64,000 nucleotides of DNA from an uncultured Thermoguttaceae bacterium (lineage in GTDB: Bacteria; Planctomycetota; Planctomycetia; Pirellulales; Thermoguttaceae): the NCBI GenBank assembly GCA_938042245.1, contig CALIRO010000045.1, positions 124,001 through 188,000 on the forward strand, read 5' to 3'. This document shows positions 47,496-56,719 of the stretch, piece after piece (position 1 is the stretch's first letter; the number at the start of each line of letters is the position of its first letter). The notes beneath the pieces were generated by a model. That model searched no databases, was not told where the DNA came from, and saw only the letters and a list, made by a program, of their open reading frames with translations. The position numbers and the translations under genes are program-made.

Positions 47496-50243
47496 ATGGG
47501 TACCATCCGAACCACAGTCGGGCTGATTACTGGTATCAATATCCAAGAGCTGGTCGATAAGCTCATGGAAATTTCTGCCCGGCCCAAAACTCTCCTTGAA
47601 CAGCGAAATAAAACCCTTCAGGACCAACAGACCGCCCTAGGCACCTTGGCCGGCCTGCTCTATGCGATCAAAATGCCCGTGGCAACCCTAGCCAAAACCG
47701 ATACCTTCCAACAGCGTCAGGTGAGCTCCAGTAACTCGGATATATTGGCCGCCACAAAAACCGGCAATCCCCCTTTGGGCCAGTATGAGCTAACCCCTAT
47801 CCGAATGGCTCAAAACCATAAGCTGCTCAGCAACGGGTTTCGCTCGGCACAGGAGGCCCTGGGACTTTCCGGGACCATGACCATCCGGTTCGGCGACCAC
47901 GTCCAGCGGGGGCTTTCGCTTAGTCTGGTCAACGGCGGCCAAGGGATCCAGCGGGGCAAAATCCGCATCGTCGATCGCAGCGGCGCCTGGGCCGACATCG
48001 AGCTATCCACCGCTCAGACCATCGACGATGTGCTGGATGCCATCAATAACAATCCCACGGTCAATGTGCTGGCCACGGTGCGGGATGGCCGAATCCGCCT
48101 GCAAGACCAGACGGGCCAGACCCTCTCCAATCTCAAAGTTTTGGAAGTGGCCGGCGGCACAACTGCCCAATCGCTCGGACTGGCTGGCATTAATGTGGCC
48201 CAAAATTCTGCCGAAGGAGAGGACATCCTCCGGCTGTTTGAAAACATGGACCTGAATGTTCTCAACGACGGGGCCGGCATCTCTGTGAGCACCTCGTTGC
48301 CGGAGATTTCTTACACGCTTCGGGACGGCTCCCGGGGGCAGATCAATTTCGCCTCCTCCGGAACCCGAGAGGTTACCCTAGGGGAAATCCTTCAACAAAT
48401 CGAGGAGCAATCGAACGGAAAAATCCAAGCGGAAATCGGCTCCGATGGCCGACGCCTGGTCCTGACCGATTTAACCACAGGGACGGGCACCTTCACGCTC
48501 ACAGCCCTTTACGGATCAAAGACCTTGGCCGATTTGGGCCTAGACACAGAGGCAGTCGATGGAGTGATCACGGGGCGGCGGATCTTGAGCGGTCTGCGCA
48601 CGGTAAGCCTGCGGAGTCTAAACGGTGGCAGCGGCCTGGGCCAATTAGGGCTCTTGTCTTTGACCGACCGGGCAGGCAATACCGATCTCGTGGATCTGAG
48701 CAATGCCGAAACCTTAGAAGACGTTGTAGAAGCGATTAACAGCTCTTCGGTATCCATCCTAGCCCGGGTTAATCGAGCCAAAAATGGGATTGAACTGATC
48801 GACACATCCGGTTCCACCACCAGCAACCTGATCGTAGCCAACGGCGACCAGACTCACACCGCCGATAAACTTCAAATTGCCATCCATGCGGCAGTAAACT
48901 CCGTAGATAGCGGCGATTTACATCTACGGATTATAAGCGAAAATACCCTGCTGAGCAGCTTGAACGGCGGGGCAGGCGTTGCCAAGGGACGGTTTTATAT
49001 TCAGGACAGTTCTGGCCGAAAAGCAACCATCGACCTTCGGTCCGACAGCATTCGCACCATCGGCGATGTACTTCGGGCCATCAATAGCACGGCGCTGCGA
49101 GTGCGCGCAGAAATCAATTCTACCGGGGATGGAATCCTGCTGCGAGACACTGCGGGCGGTTCAGGAAAGCTAACAGTTACCGAAGCCGGCAGCACCACAG
49201 CCAAAGACTTGGGACTGCTCCGATCCGCGAAAACGGTAGTTGAGCAAGGACAAACTTACCAGGTGATCGACGGTTCCATGACTTACCGGATCCCACTGGC
49301 TAGCACAGACACCCTCCAAACTTTGCAGGATAAGATTAATGCATTAGGAGCTGGTGTTAAGGCGTCGGTGCTGAATGACGGTTCGCTTTGGCCGTGGCAT
49401 TTGGCTTTGGTGAGCCAGCGATCTGGAAAAGTCGGGGCCTTGGTGGTAGATACGGCGGGTTTGGGCATTTCCTTTCAAGAAACCAGCCGCGCCCAGGATG
49501 CCCAACTGGTATATGGACCGGCGGCATCGGCTGCCTCGGCCATGATCATTAGCTCCTCGTCGAACACCTTTAGCAACCTGATCGACGGGGTTTCGCTCGA
49601 GATCAAACAGGCAACCGGAACGACGGTTACGGTGCAGGTGAGCCGTTCGGATGCGGTCGTGTTGGCCAGTCTGAAAACCTTTGTCGAAAACTACAACAAA
49701 TTTCGTGACCAATGGGAAGATTATACCAAGTATGATACGACCACCGGCAAGGGGTCGATTTTAACGGGGGATTCCACGGCGCTGCGATTTGAAACAAGCC
49801 TGAGTGCTTTGCTGAGCGGGCGGTTTACCGGCAGCAGCCGATTCCAATCTTTGGCTTCCTTAGGGATAACATGGACCGACAAGGGGAAACTCCAGTGGGA
49901 CGAAGAAAAATTTAAAGCCGCTTATACCGAAGATCCTCAGGAGGTCGAAAACTTTTTTGCTGCGCCAAGCACAGGCATGGCCAATCGGCTTCAAGACCTG
50001 ATCGAACAATTGGGTGGAGAACAAAATTCCACAATATCCCGACGCCTCGAAGCCCTGGATGGAAAAATCAAGGCTAACTTGCAACGTATTGAACATATGA
50101 ATGCCATATTGGAAAAAGAGCGTACTCGGCTCCTGAACCAGTTTTACAAGATGGAACTGGCCGTGGCCAAAATCCAGGATAGCCTGACCGCCTTGGAATC
50201 CATCGCCTGGATTACCCAACAGTATCAAAGGAATCGACGCTAG
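47496..50243 (+). CDS. fliD: Flagellar filament cap protein FliD with flagellin-IN repeats
   Basis: 915 aa, about twice the common length. The N-terminal FliD domain (VGLITGINIQELVDKLMEI, about 8-110) and the C-terminal one (about 680-910: LIDGVSLEIK, LKTFVENYNKF, MANRLQDLIEQL with coiled coil) are both intact. In between, four or more flagellin-hook IN-type modules of about 110-130 aa recur, each with a strand pattern like LNGG.G...G.I.I.DRSG..A.IDLS and a following DVL.AIN helix. FliD caps the filament and directs flagellin assembly. The enlarged middle would project from the cap. Followed by fliS. Confidence 0.92.
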   Translation: MGTIRTTVGLITGINIQELVDKLMEISARPKTLLEQRNKTLQDQQTALGTLAGLLYAIKMPVATLAKTDTFQQRQVSSSNSDILAATKTGNPPLGQYELTPIRMAQNHKLLSNGFRSAQEALGLSGTMTIRFGDHVQRGLSLSLVNGGQGIQRGKIRIVDRSGAWADIELSTAQTIDDVLDAINNNPTVNVLATVRDGRIRLQDQTGQTLSNLKVLEVAGGTTAQSLGLAGINVAQNSAEGEDILRLFENMDLNVLNDGAGISVSTSLPEISYTLRDGSRGQINFASSGTREVTLGEILQQIEEQSNGKIQAEIGSDGRRLVLTDLTTGTGTFTLTALYGSKTLADLGLDTEAVDGVITGRRILSGLRTVSLRSLNGGSGLGQLGLLSLTDRAGNTDLVDLSNAETLEDVVEAINSSSVSILARVNRAKNGIELIDTSGSTTSNLIVANGDQTHTADKLQIAIHAAVNSVDSGDLHLRIISENTLLSSLNGGAGVAKGRFYIQDSSGRKATIDLRSDSIRTIGDVLRAINSTALRVRAEINSTGDGILLRDTAGGSGKLTVTEAGSTTAKDLGLLRSAKTVVEQGQTYQVIDGSMTYRIPLASTDTLQTLQDKINALGAGVKASVLNDGSLWPWHLALVSQRSGKVGALVVDTAGLGISFQETSRAQDAQLVYGPAASAASAMIISSSSNTFSNLIDGVSLEIKQATGTTVTVQVSRSDAVVLASLKTFVENYNKFRDQWEDYTKYDTTTGKGSILTGDSTALRFETSLSALLSGRFTGSSRFQSLASLGITWTDKGKLQWDEEKFKAAYTEDPQEVENFFAAPSTGMANRLQDLIEQLGGEQNSTISRRLEALDGKIKANLQRIEHMNAILEKERTRLLNQFYKMELAVAKIQDSLTALESIAWITQQYQRNRR

Positions 50244-50305
50244 GGCTACGCCCGGTTTCGGCCCCGAAGCATTTCCTTCGCATTTCGGGTGCTCCGTAGC
50301 CTTTT
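50244..50305 (+). terminator. Possible terminator downstream of fliD
   Basis: GGCTACG (50244-50250) pairs with CGTAGCC (50295-50301), and the arms between pair further (CCCG with CGGG; CGAAG with CTTCG). A TTTTCCGTTT tail follows. The long compound stem is plausible but the tail is short. Confidence 0.5.
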
Positions 50306-50589
50306 CCGTTTGCTTTAGGGGTTGAAAGGGTGTTTCGGAGGGTGGAGAAGTTGGCGCCTTCGGGAAATATGGCCGGAACCGGCATTCGTTAAAAACCATC
50401 GGATGGTCCCTTACTATAAGAGGACTGACATTGCCTCTGGCGGCATCTAGCGGAGGCAGCACCCTAGAAGAGAGCTTTCTAAGGTCCAAAGCCCAAGCAC
50501 GAAAAGCCCACAGTTTCTGGGGGATTCGGGGAAGGATTCCGGGACTTAAACATTTCGAGCATTTATTGTCGGAGGGAAAGGGCTGAGAG

Positions 50590-51042
50590 ATGGAGAGTTC
50601 GGTGCATGATGAATATTTTACCATGGAGGTATTGACGGCGCCGCCGCAGAAACTGCAACTGATGCTCCTGGAGGCGGCGATTCGGGCGGTCCAAAAGGCC
50701 CAAGCCACCTGGAACGAGGACGACCGCGGTCTGGCCTGTGAAGCCCTCGTCCAAGCCCAGGAATGTGTGGCGCAGATCTTGGCTGGTCTAAACCTCCAAG
50801 CCGGCAAATTAGCCCACCAATTGGCGGGACTATATGGTTTTGTGCTGCGTCGTCTCCGAGACGCCAACCTCCAACGAAACGGCCAAGCCCTTGACGAAGC
50901 CCTAAAAATCCTCAAAATGGAACACCAGACTTGGCAGATGCTTTGCCAGAAGCTCAATGGCCCTGGGCCAGTGGCCTCAGCCAACGAGGCCGGTTCCGCC
51001 AACCTTCCGGAAACTTCCTGGTCTTTTTCGGTGCAGGCATAA
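50590..51042 (+). CDS. fliS: Flagellin export chaperone FliS
   Basis: 150 aa all-helical protein. Shows the FliS pattern: an early Tyr (DEYFTMEVLTAPPQKLQLMLLEAAIR), a central ECVAQILAGL helix and LYGFVLRRLRDANLQ followed by LKMEHQTWQML. It binds the C-terminus of flagellin before export. The last 25 residues are a Pro/Ser tail not normally present. Located 345 bases after fliD, probably as its own unit given the likely terminator between. No flagellin gene in this window. Confidence 0.88.
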   Translation: MESSVHDEYFTMEVLTAPPQKLQLMLLEAAIRAVQKAQATWNEDDRGLACEALVQAQECVAQILAGLNLQAGKLAHQLAGLYGFVLRRLRDANLQRNGQALDEALKILKMEHQTWQMLCQKLNGPGPVASANEAGSANLPETSWSFSVQA

Positions 51043-51152
51043 TCGAGTGTCTGAGGTGAAGCAACCGGTAGGGGCAGCCGGCTCCGTTGGATCGCTGGCC
51101 GATCCTATTGCCAGGTAGCTTGCTTGTTTCGTGATAGTCCTTCAAGCCTCTT

Positions 51153-52022
51153 ATGGATACGCTTTTGCCAAAAGTGATTCGTGTGGGCCATAGTCCGGAT
51201 GCCGACGATGCGTTTATGTTTTATGCGTTGGCGCAAGGGCGGATTGCCACCGGAGCCTATCAATTCCAGCATCAACTGGCCGACATCGAAACCCTAAACC
51301 AGTGGGCGTTGGAAGGCCGACTGGAACTCACGGCCCTCAGCGTCCATGCCTATGCTTATGTGGCGGATCGGTATTTGTTATGTCCATGTGGGGCTAGTGT
51401 GGGGGATGGCTACGGACCTGTGGTGGTGGCTAAAGAGCCTCTCTCAGCGCAAGAGCTTCGGCGAGCATGGATCGCCGTGCCTGGCACAATGACCACCGCC
51501 TACTTGGTCTTATGCCTCTGGATGGGCCGAGAGTTTCATCCGGTGCGAGTGCCTTTCGACAAAATCATCTCGGCGGTACAAGAGGGCGCCTACAACGGAC
51601 AGCCAGTTCAGGCGGGCTTGCTCATCCATGAAGCACAGCTTACCTACGCACACCAAAAGTTGCACCTGATCGTCGATCTGGGCCGATGGTGGCAGGCCGA
51701 AACCGGCGGACCATTGCCTTTGGGGGTAAACGGCGTGCGAAAGGATCTGCCAGCAGAAACAGCTTATGAGATAACTCGGCTGCTGGAGGAAAGTATCCGG
51801 TACGGACTGGAGCACCGGGAAGAAGCATTGCAGTATGCGTTGTCGTTTGCGCGGGGATTAGGCCCCGCCATGACTAACCAATTCGTCGGGATGTACGTCA
51901 ACCATTGGACGCTGCACCTAGGCGAGCAAGGCCGACAGGCCCTGGAGCTATTGCTCCAGCGAGGCTACCAGGCTGGGATCATCCCCTGCTTGGTGCAGCC
52001 GGAGTTCGTATCGATCTTGTAG
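51153..52022 (+). CDS. mqnD: MqnD-like menaquinone biosynthesis protein (futalosine pathway)
   Basis: 289 aa. The periplasmic-binding-protein-like fold with GHSPDADDAFMFYAL at the N-terminus and GLLIHEAQLTY in the middle, plus SVHAYAYV and LPLGVNGVRKD, fits the MqnA/MqnD family. MqnD forms 1,4-dihydroxy-6-naphthoate from cyclic dehypoxanthinyl futalosine; MqnA is the chorismate dehydratase, and both share this fold. HEAQLTY resembles the HEGxxxY of MqnD, so that assignment is preferred. No other menaquinone gene is nearby. Ends 84 bases before repeat copy 5. Confidence 0.82.
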   Translation: MDTLLPKVIRVGHSPDADDAFMFYALAQGRIATGAYQFQHQLADIETLNQWALEGRLELTALSVHAYAYVADRYLLCPCGASVGDGYGPVVVAKEPLSAQELRRAWIAVPGTMTTAYLVLCLWMGREFHPVRVPFDKIISAVQEGAYNGQPVQAGLLIHEAQLTYAHQKLHLIVDLGRWWQAETGGPLPLGVNGVRKDLPAETAYEITRLLEESIRYGLEHREEALQYALSFARGLGPAMTNQFVGMYVNHWTLHLGEQGRQALELLLQRGYQAGIIPCLVQPEFVSIL

Positions 52023-52105
52023 CACGTTGGTTGGCGATGGAAGATCGACTGGCTGCACGTGCTGGAAACAATGCGCCCCGCCTCCCAGCGGTATGGAAAA
52101 AGGCA

Positions 52106-52262
52106 AACACTTTCGCCGAATGAAGAAGCTGCCTGATGGAGCCGAGAAAAGCCTTACCCTCTCACTGCCGCACAAGCGGCAGTCCAGACCAAATCAACTA
52201 CCACAAAAATTGGATTCCGGCTTTTGCAGAAATGCCATAGGACACCATCGGCCGGAAGTGTG
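52106..52262 (+). repeat. 160-bp inverted-repeat element, copy 5 (family 1)
   Basis: Ends ACACTTTCGCCGAATG (from about 52107) and CATCGGCCGGAAGTGT. The interior has GAAGAAGCTGCCTGATGG and CAGACCAAATCAACTACCAC blocks and a perfect 8-bp hairpin, ACTGCCGC-ACAA-GCGGCAGT, near 52158-52178. It lies between the stops of the convergent MqnD-like and HTH genes. Confidence 0.8.
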
Positions 52263-52292
52263 ATTATTGGTCCATAGATGCACGTGGGAGGA

Positions 52293-52808
52293 TTAGTTGT
52301 TTGCCTGCTTCCGCTGGTTGGGAGCAGAAGCATTCGAAGCGCGGCTAGCGGAACTGTTCTGGCCGGCTTCCAACTGAGCCAATCGCTGGCGGGCTTCGCG
52401 GCGGCCGATCTTCCGCAAAGCGGCCAATGCCTCCAACAGGGCAGGTCGGGGCCGACTGATCCCCTTTTCCCAATGATACACGGTAAGGCGCGATACTCCT
52501 AATAGCTTGCCGTAATCCGTGGCCGACAGCCCTAACCGGCGGCGTTGGGCACGAACCCAACGTGGAGAAAACCGTATCTTCAGCTCCGGAGCCAGTTCCA
52601 TTTGTTCCTGTGTTTCGCTTGCCAGCAAACGGGCCGAACTTTCCACCACGCTCAACCGCTTTTCCGCCTCTTGAAGTTGACGCTTCAATCTGGCAATTTC
52701 CCGCCGATACTGAGCTAAGGAGCGCTTCGCCTTGCTCGTTTCCGCAAGCACTTCACGCCGAGCAATCCGACGAATCGCTTCTCGCAACGCCGTTGCAAGG
52801 TTGACCAT
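52293..52808 (-). CDS. Helix-turn-helix (XRE-type) regulator with N-terminal coiled coil
   Basis: 171 aa. Residues 1-70 are a basic coiled coil (KAKRSLAQYRREIARLKRQL). Residues 80-140 hold the helix-turn-helix: RFSPRWVRAQRRRLGLSATDYGKLLGVSRLTVYHWEKG and a following arginine-rich helix. The tail is Ser/Asn-rich. The pattern matches a common family of small stand-alone DNA-binding proteins whose targets are unknown. An internal partner such as a toxin is not encoded alongside. Confidence 0.8.
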   Translation of the reverse strand: MVNLATALREAIRRIARREVLAETSKAKRSLAQYRREIARLKRQLQEAEKRLSVVESSARLLASETQEQMELAPELKIRFSPRWVRAQRRRLGLSATDYGKLLGVSRLTVYHWEKGISRPRPALLEALAALRKIGRREARQRLAQLEAGQNSSASRASNASAPNQRKQANN

Positions 52809-53534
52809 TTTCTCTACTCCTTGGCACGAAAATACAAACTTTCCGGAGATCGTTTCTATAAAAATATTCTACCGAAAATCAAAATCCATATCCCCTCCCA
52901 GCAATTATATCCTTTTTGATAGAATAACCAAAAAGGTTTTTGCGATTTTCTTGGAAAGAGTAAACTTTTGGGTTCGTTAAAACCTTTTCCGGCTGTGACC
53001 CAAAACCCACCACCCCCCAAAAAACCGGCTTCCTTAGAGGCCATCTTCATCGATCCCGCGGCACCTTTCAACAGAACCTAAACTTTACAGAACCCCGCAG
53101 GATATCCTGGAAGATGGGTAAAGATATTTGAAATATTTTCGTAGGAACGCTTCCGCGCCATGGAGAGAGTTTATTTTTCTAAGTGCTTAGTGAGCGACAA
53201 GAGGGTTAGAGGGGGGAGGCCGATTTTTTCCACAACCTGAGCAGGTCCAGTTCCACTCCGACTCGTATCGGAGGCCGGGACGGGTGTGCCGTCCACCTCC
53301 GGAGGGAAAATGTCGCAAACAAGGCGGCCTTGAGGCCTCCGGAGTTTGCCGCCCGTACTTGGCCGGCCTCTCCTACGAGGGAAGAGGCAATTTCTTCCCT
53401 CGGAAGAAGTGTTACTTTTTGCAAAAGGGAAAAGAACCTTTCCCTCCTCGGACAGTCGCTAGCAGCGGCGCCGTAAAAGAAAGCGCACTTTCCTGGGGCA
53501 GGCCCGAGACCTATTTCAAGAAAAAGGGGAGCTT
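52809..53534. other. Intergenic region upstream of xseA and the HTH gene
   Basis: About 725 bases between divergent genes. The first part is AT-rich; the second (53280-53400) is GC-rich with short inverted stretches such as GGCGGCCTTGAGGCCTCC that do not make a tidy hairpin. Nothing recognised as a gene or RNA. Confidence 0.45.
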
Positions 53535-54767
53535 ATGGCAACAAATGACCATATTCTCTTGCCGCAAACCATTTTGACGGTTTCCCAATTGACGGCAGAA
53601 ATCAAGGATTTACTGGAAAGCGCATATCCTTTGGTTTGGGTGGTAGGAGAGATTTCTAATGTATCTCGCTCGTTGCCTGGACATTGTTATATGGATCTAA
53701 AGGACCAGTCTGCCCAAATCCGGGCGGTGATTTGGCGGAGCTTAGCCAGTCGATTGCCGTTCCCATTGCGGGACGGTCTGGAGGTGATTTGTCGGGGGCG
53801 GATCGAGGTTTATGAGCCGAGGGGCGTCTATCAGTTGATTATTGAACAAATATATCCTAAAGGGGTGGGCGCTCTGGAATTGGCCCTTCGAGAATTACGG
53901 GAGAAATTGGCCAAGGAAGGTCTATTTGATCCGAAGCGGAAACGTGCCCTGCCCCGGTTTGTGCACCGAATCGCTCTGATTACCAGTCTTACGGGAGCCG
54001 CCATCCAAGACTTCTTGGAAGTGCTCCGGAACCGATGGTGGAGCGGCCGATTATGGATTGTGCCCACTCGAGTGCAGGGCGAAGGTGCGGCAGAGGAACT
54101 TGCAGCAGCCATTCGGTTAGTCAATCGTCTGCCGGAGCCGCCGGAATGTATTGTACTGGCGCGAGGAGGAGGCAGTCTGGAAGATCTGTGGGCATTTAAT
54201 GAAGAGGTGTTGGTCCGAGCCATTGTCGCTTCGCGAATTCCAGTCGTTACTGGTGTGGGGCATGAGATCGACGTTACGCTGGCTGACCTGGCTGCCGATG
54301 TGCGAGCCCTGACTCCCACGCATGCTGCTACCGTGCTAGCGCCGAGTAAGGAAGAGTTACTTCAACAGCTCCAAGGCTTGCAGAAGCGTCTGGGGACATG
54401 TGTCCGGCACCGGCTGAGTGCGGTTCGAGCCCGCTGCGAGGCGATTGCTGGGAGCCGGTTGTTCCGCCGGCCTTGGGATCATTTGCATACTTTAACCCAA
54501 AAGGTGGACGAATACCAAACTCGCCTGGTGCGGGCCATGCACGCTCGGAGGGAAACGGTCGAGCAAAACCTGCGGCTTCTGGCCGCCCAACTGGCCTCGC
54601 TCAGCCCCCTGGCTGTCTTGGCCCGAGGGTATTCTATGACCTGGCGCAGAGCAGATGGCCAGCTTGTCCGAGATGCCGCCCAATTACAACCTGGTGAGGA
54701 ACTGTTGACCCGATTCCATCAAGGACATGCCACCAGCCGCGTCGAACAAATCCTCCCAGTATCGTAG
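53535..54767 (+). CDS. xseA: Exodeoxyribonuclease VII large subunit
   Basis: 410 aa. ATG 53535 follows AAAGGGGAGCTT. N-terminal OB-fold (LVWVVGEISNVSRSLPGHCYMDLKD), then the catalytic domain with ITSLTGAAIQDFL, PTRVQGEGAAEE, RGGGSLEDLWAFNEE and TGVGHEIDVTLAD. The C-terminal helical arm that recruits XseB runs from about 270 to 390. The complex cuts single-stranded DNA to short oligomers in repair. The xseB gene is not adjacent. The stop codon lies at the left edge of repeat copy 6. Confidence 0.92.
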   Translation: MATNDHILLPQTILTVSQLTAEIKDLLESAYPLVWVVGEISNVSRSLPGHCYMDLKDQSAQIRAVIWRSLASRLPFPLRDGLEVICRGRIEVYEPRGVYQLIIEQIYPKGVGALELALRELREKLAKEGLFDPKRKRALPRFVHRIALITSLTGAAIQDFLEVLRNRWWSGRLWIVPTRVQGEGAAEELAAAIRLVNRLPEPPECIVLARGGGSLEDLWAFNEEVLVRAIVASRIPVVTGVGHEIDVTLADLAADVRALTPTHAATVLAPSKEELLQQLQGLQKRLGTCVRHRLSAVRARCEAIAGSRLFRRPWDHLHTLTQKVDEYQTRLVRAMHARRETVEQNLRLLAAQLASLSPLAVLARGYSMTWRRADGQLVRDAAQLQPGEELLTRFHQGHATSRVEQILPVS

Positions 54768-54919
54768 AGTTCCATCGAATGGTGTACTAAGGCATTCCTG
54801 CAAAGCAGCAGTCCGGTTTTTTGTGTGAGCCTATTTGGGATGGCCTGCCGCTTGCGGGGCAGGAACACCTAAAGGGTTTGGAACAACCAGACGGCTTCTT
54901 CATTCGGCTGAAGTATTAG
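54764..54919 (-). repeat. 160-bp inverted-repeat element, copy 6 (family 1)
   Basis: Left end TTCCATCGAATG (54770-54781) and right end CATTCGGCTGAAG (54901-54913). The central CCTGCC..GGCAGG hairpin (54845-54864) differs in its outer base pair from copy 5 but keeps pairing. GGTGTACTAAGGCATTCCTG near the left end agrees with copy 3. It begins at the xseA stop and ends 50 bases short of the efpL stop. Confidence 0.75.
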
Positions 54920-54969
54920 CAAGACCCGAAATAGGGTCCCCTGCTCGAATGCCAATAGGTGCAGGCCGC

Positions 54970-55533
54970 CTATGCCCGCGACAAATACTGGCCGGTGCGG
55001 GTATCCACCTTGATCCATTCGCCCGGTTCAAGATATTCCGGCACTTGGACCACAAGACCAGTTTCTAATTTGGCCGGTTTGCTCCGAGAAGTGGCGGAGT
55101 TGCCCCGAACGCCCGGCTCACATTCCACGATCCGCAGCGTTACCGTCCAAGGCACCTGAATGCTTACACACTGGCCATTAAAAATCAGGGCTTGGATGCC
55201 TTCGATCTGTTCGGTCACGTATTGCATTTGCTCTGCAATGGCGTCGTGGGGCAGGGCATACTCGTTATAATCGGTCTGGTCCAAAAAGTGATGATAGGTA
55301 GCGTCGGAATAGATGTATTTGACCGGGCGCCGCAAGAAGTCGGCTTCTTCCAGAGATTCGCTGCCCCGGAGGGTAATATCCACCTTTTGCCGACTGATCA
55401 GATTCCGAGCACGATATTTATACAATGTCTGCGCCCCTCGGGCCGACGGACTCTGCACCGAAACCGCCTCAATCAAACAAGGCGCATCCTGATAAACCAC
55501 AATCGCCCCAGGTTTAATCTCTTTTGCTAACAT
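54970..55533 (-). CDS. efpL: Elongation factor P-like protein EfpL (YeiP type)
   Basis: 187 aa from ATG 55533, with GAGGGAG upstream. Three beta-barrel domains as in EF-P, which relieves ribosome stalling at proline runs. The wording follows YeiP/EfpL, not EF-P: VQSPSARGAQTLYKYR at the tip loop with Arg in place of the modified Lys, and CEPGVRGNSATSRSKPAKLETGLVVQVPEYLEPGE at the C-terminus. With Arg at the tip, no lysylation or hydroxylation is expected. It converges on xseA through repeat copy 6. Confidence 0.9.
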   Translation of the reverse strand: MLAKEIKPGAIVVYQDAPCLIEAVSVQSPSARGAQTLYKYRARNLISRQKVDITLRGSESLEEADFLRRPVKYIYSDATYHHFLDQTDYNEYALPHDAIAEQMQYVTEQIEGIQALIFNGQCVSIQVPWTVTLRIVECEPGVRGNSATSRSKPAKLETGLVVQVPEYLEPGEWIKVDTRTGQYLSRA

Positions 55534-55725
55534 CGCAGGCTCCCTCGTTCTGGAAACCACTCCAACCGAAAATCCTGGGCCAAGCAAAAGCATCTGTTAC
55601 TGGGGATTAGAAAAGGCCTGAACAAACTGCCCAGCCCTCGGCCAAAAGGCTGCCCGACCTTCTTGCGGAAGCGGAACCTCGTCGGCTTCCGCGGGAAAGG
55701 CTTGCAAGAGATATAAAAAACCTCA

Positions 55726-56205
55726 TCAGACCAATGTGCCGGACTGAGGATCTACGGCGATCCCATCGGTCAAGTTAGCCAATGCCTCCAACACCATTAA
55801 TAACGTGCTCGGATCCAGCAATCCTTCTTCCTCTTCTTCGTCCAGGATTTGCTCGAAATGAAGGACCTCAAACCGGCCGGTGGCCCGACGGAGTTTTTCC
55901 AGTCGGGCGCGATCTCCTTTGGAACAATCCGGACCGGCCAATTCCCGGAAAAGTTCTTCCGCCTCTTCGGTAACTTCTTTGCCGCCAGTATAGCAAATAT
56001 CCAAAGCCGCAAAATCGTCCGGCGACAGTACCGTCATCGAGGAAAATCGCCCGCGCGAATCTGCCTCCTGATTGCGGAAAACCAACCGACATTTCAACCC
56101 TTGCAACGCCTTCTCCACCTGCTCCAGAGTAGGCCGATTCCGGGCATCAAACAGCACAAAATAGGTCTCCCGCCACTGATAGCGGGTATCTTCAAACATG
56201 GACAT
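55726..56205 (-). CDS. Conserved hypothetical protein, small acidic
   Basis: About 159 aa from ATG 56205; earlier ATG 56241 is in frame. The start region MSMFEDTRYQWRETYFVLFDARNRPTLEQVE and the strongly acidic stretch (ILDEEEEEGLL) mark it as one protein of a planctomycete family whose function I do not know. It is soluble, with alternating helices. Family 2 repeat copy 3 ends at its upstream edge (56251-56439), so its promoter probably lies in or beyond the repeat. Confidence 0.65.
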   Translation of the reverse strand: MSMFEDTRYQWRETYFVLFDARNRPTLEQVEKALQGLKCRLVFRNQEADSRGRFSSMTVLSPDDFAALDICYTGGKEVTEEAEELFRELAGPDCSKGDRARLEKLRRATGRFEVLHFEQILDEEEEEGLLDPSTLLMVLEALANLTDGIAVDPQSGTLV

Positions 56206-56250
56206 AGGCCATGGGTCTCCCAAAAAACAAAATACAGGCAAAACTCATGA

Positions 56251-56439
56251 GGAACCTCTGACTAATTCAAAGGAGATATTTTTACACTATTCCGGAACCT
56301 CCGTCAACAGCCCCAACATATAGTGGTACTGTCAATATTAGACTCAATATATAGTGCCCAGCAACGGGAACCGATAGGCAACGGAAAAGATCAAATGTTC
56401 ATAGAGTTCACATAATGTTCAGGATTTTGCAGAGCTTCC
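56251..56439 (+). repeat. 189-bp inverted-repeat element, copy 3 (family 2)
   Basis: Starts GGAACCTCTG (56251-56260), ends CAGAGCTTCC (56430-56439). About nine of ten positions agree with copy 1 by eye, including the paired ATATAG motifs and CGATAGGCAA. No obvious target duplication. It lies just upstream of a minus-strand gene and 280 bases past the end of proC. Confidence 0.8.
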
Positions 56440-56719
56440 ATTCCCGTAGGCCGGGCCATACCCGGCCCCAGCCCAATTTTCCTAACCTGTTTTTCCTCCA
56501 CTGGTTTTGGAATATTTCAGCCCAATCCCTTCTCCTGCTTGCTGGAGATCCCGGTGTGAAACTCCTGCAACCTTTTCAGCGAAGGAAGCAGTGCCCAGCA
56601 GGGGGAACTGGTCCCGGTAAAACACCTGCCAGGGCCGAACTGCCCGACTGAGTTTATCCATTGGACGGAAATTGGCTAGTTTTTTTCCTTCCACAGGGAT
56701 TTTACCTGGCTTTGGGGGA

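Noticed and set aside
49860-51002. 380-codon frame on the minus strand
   Set aside because: Overlaps fliD and fliS, both strongly supported; translation is unlike real protein.
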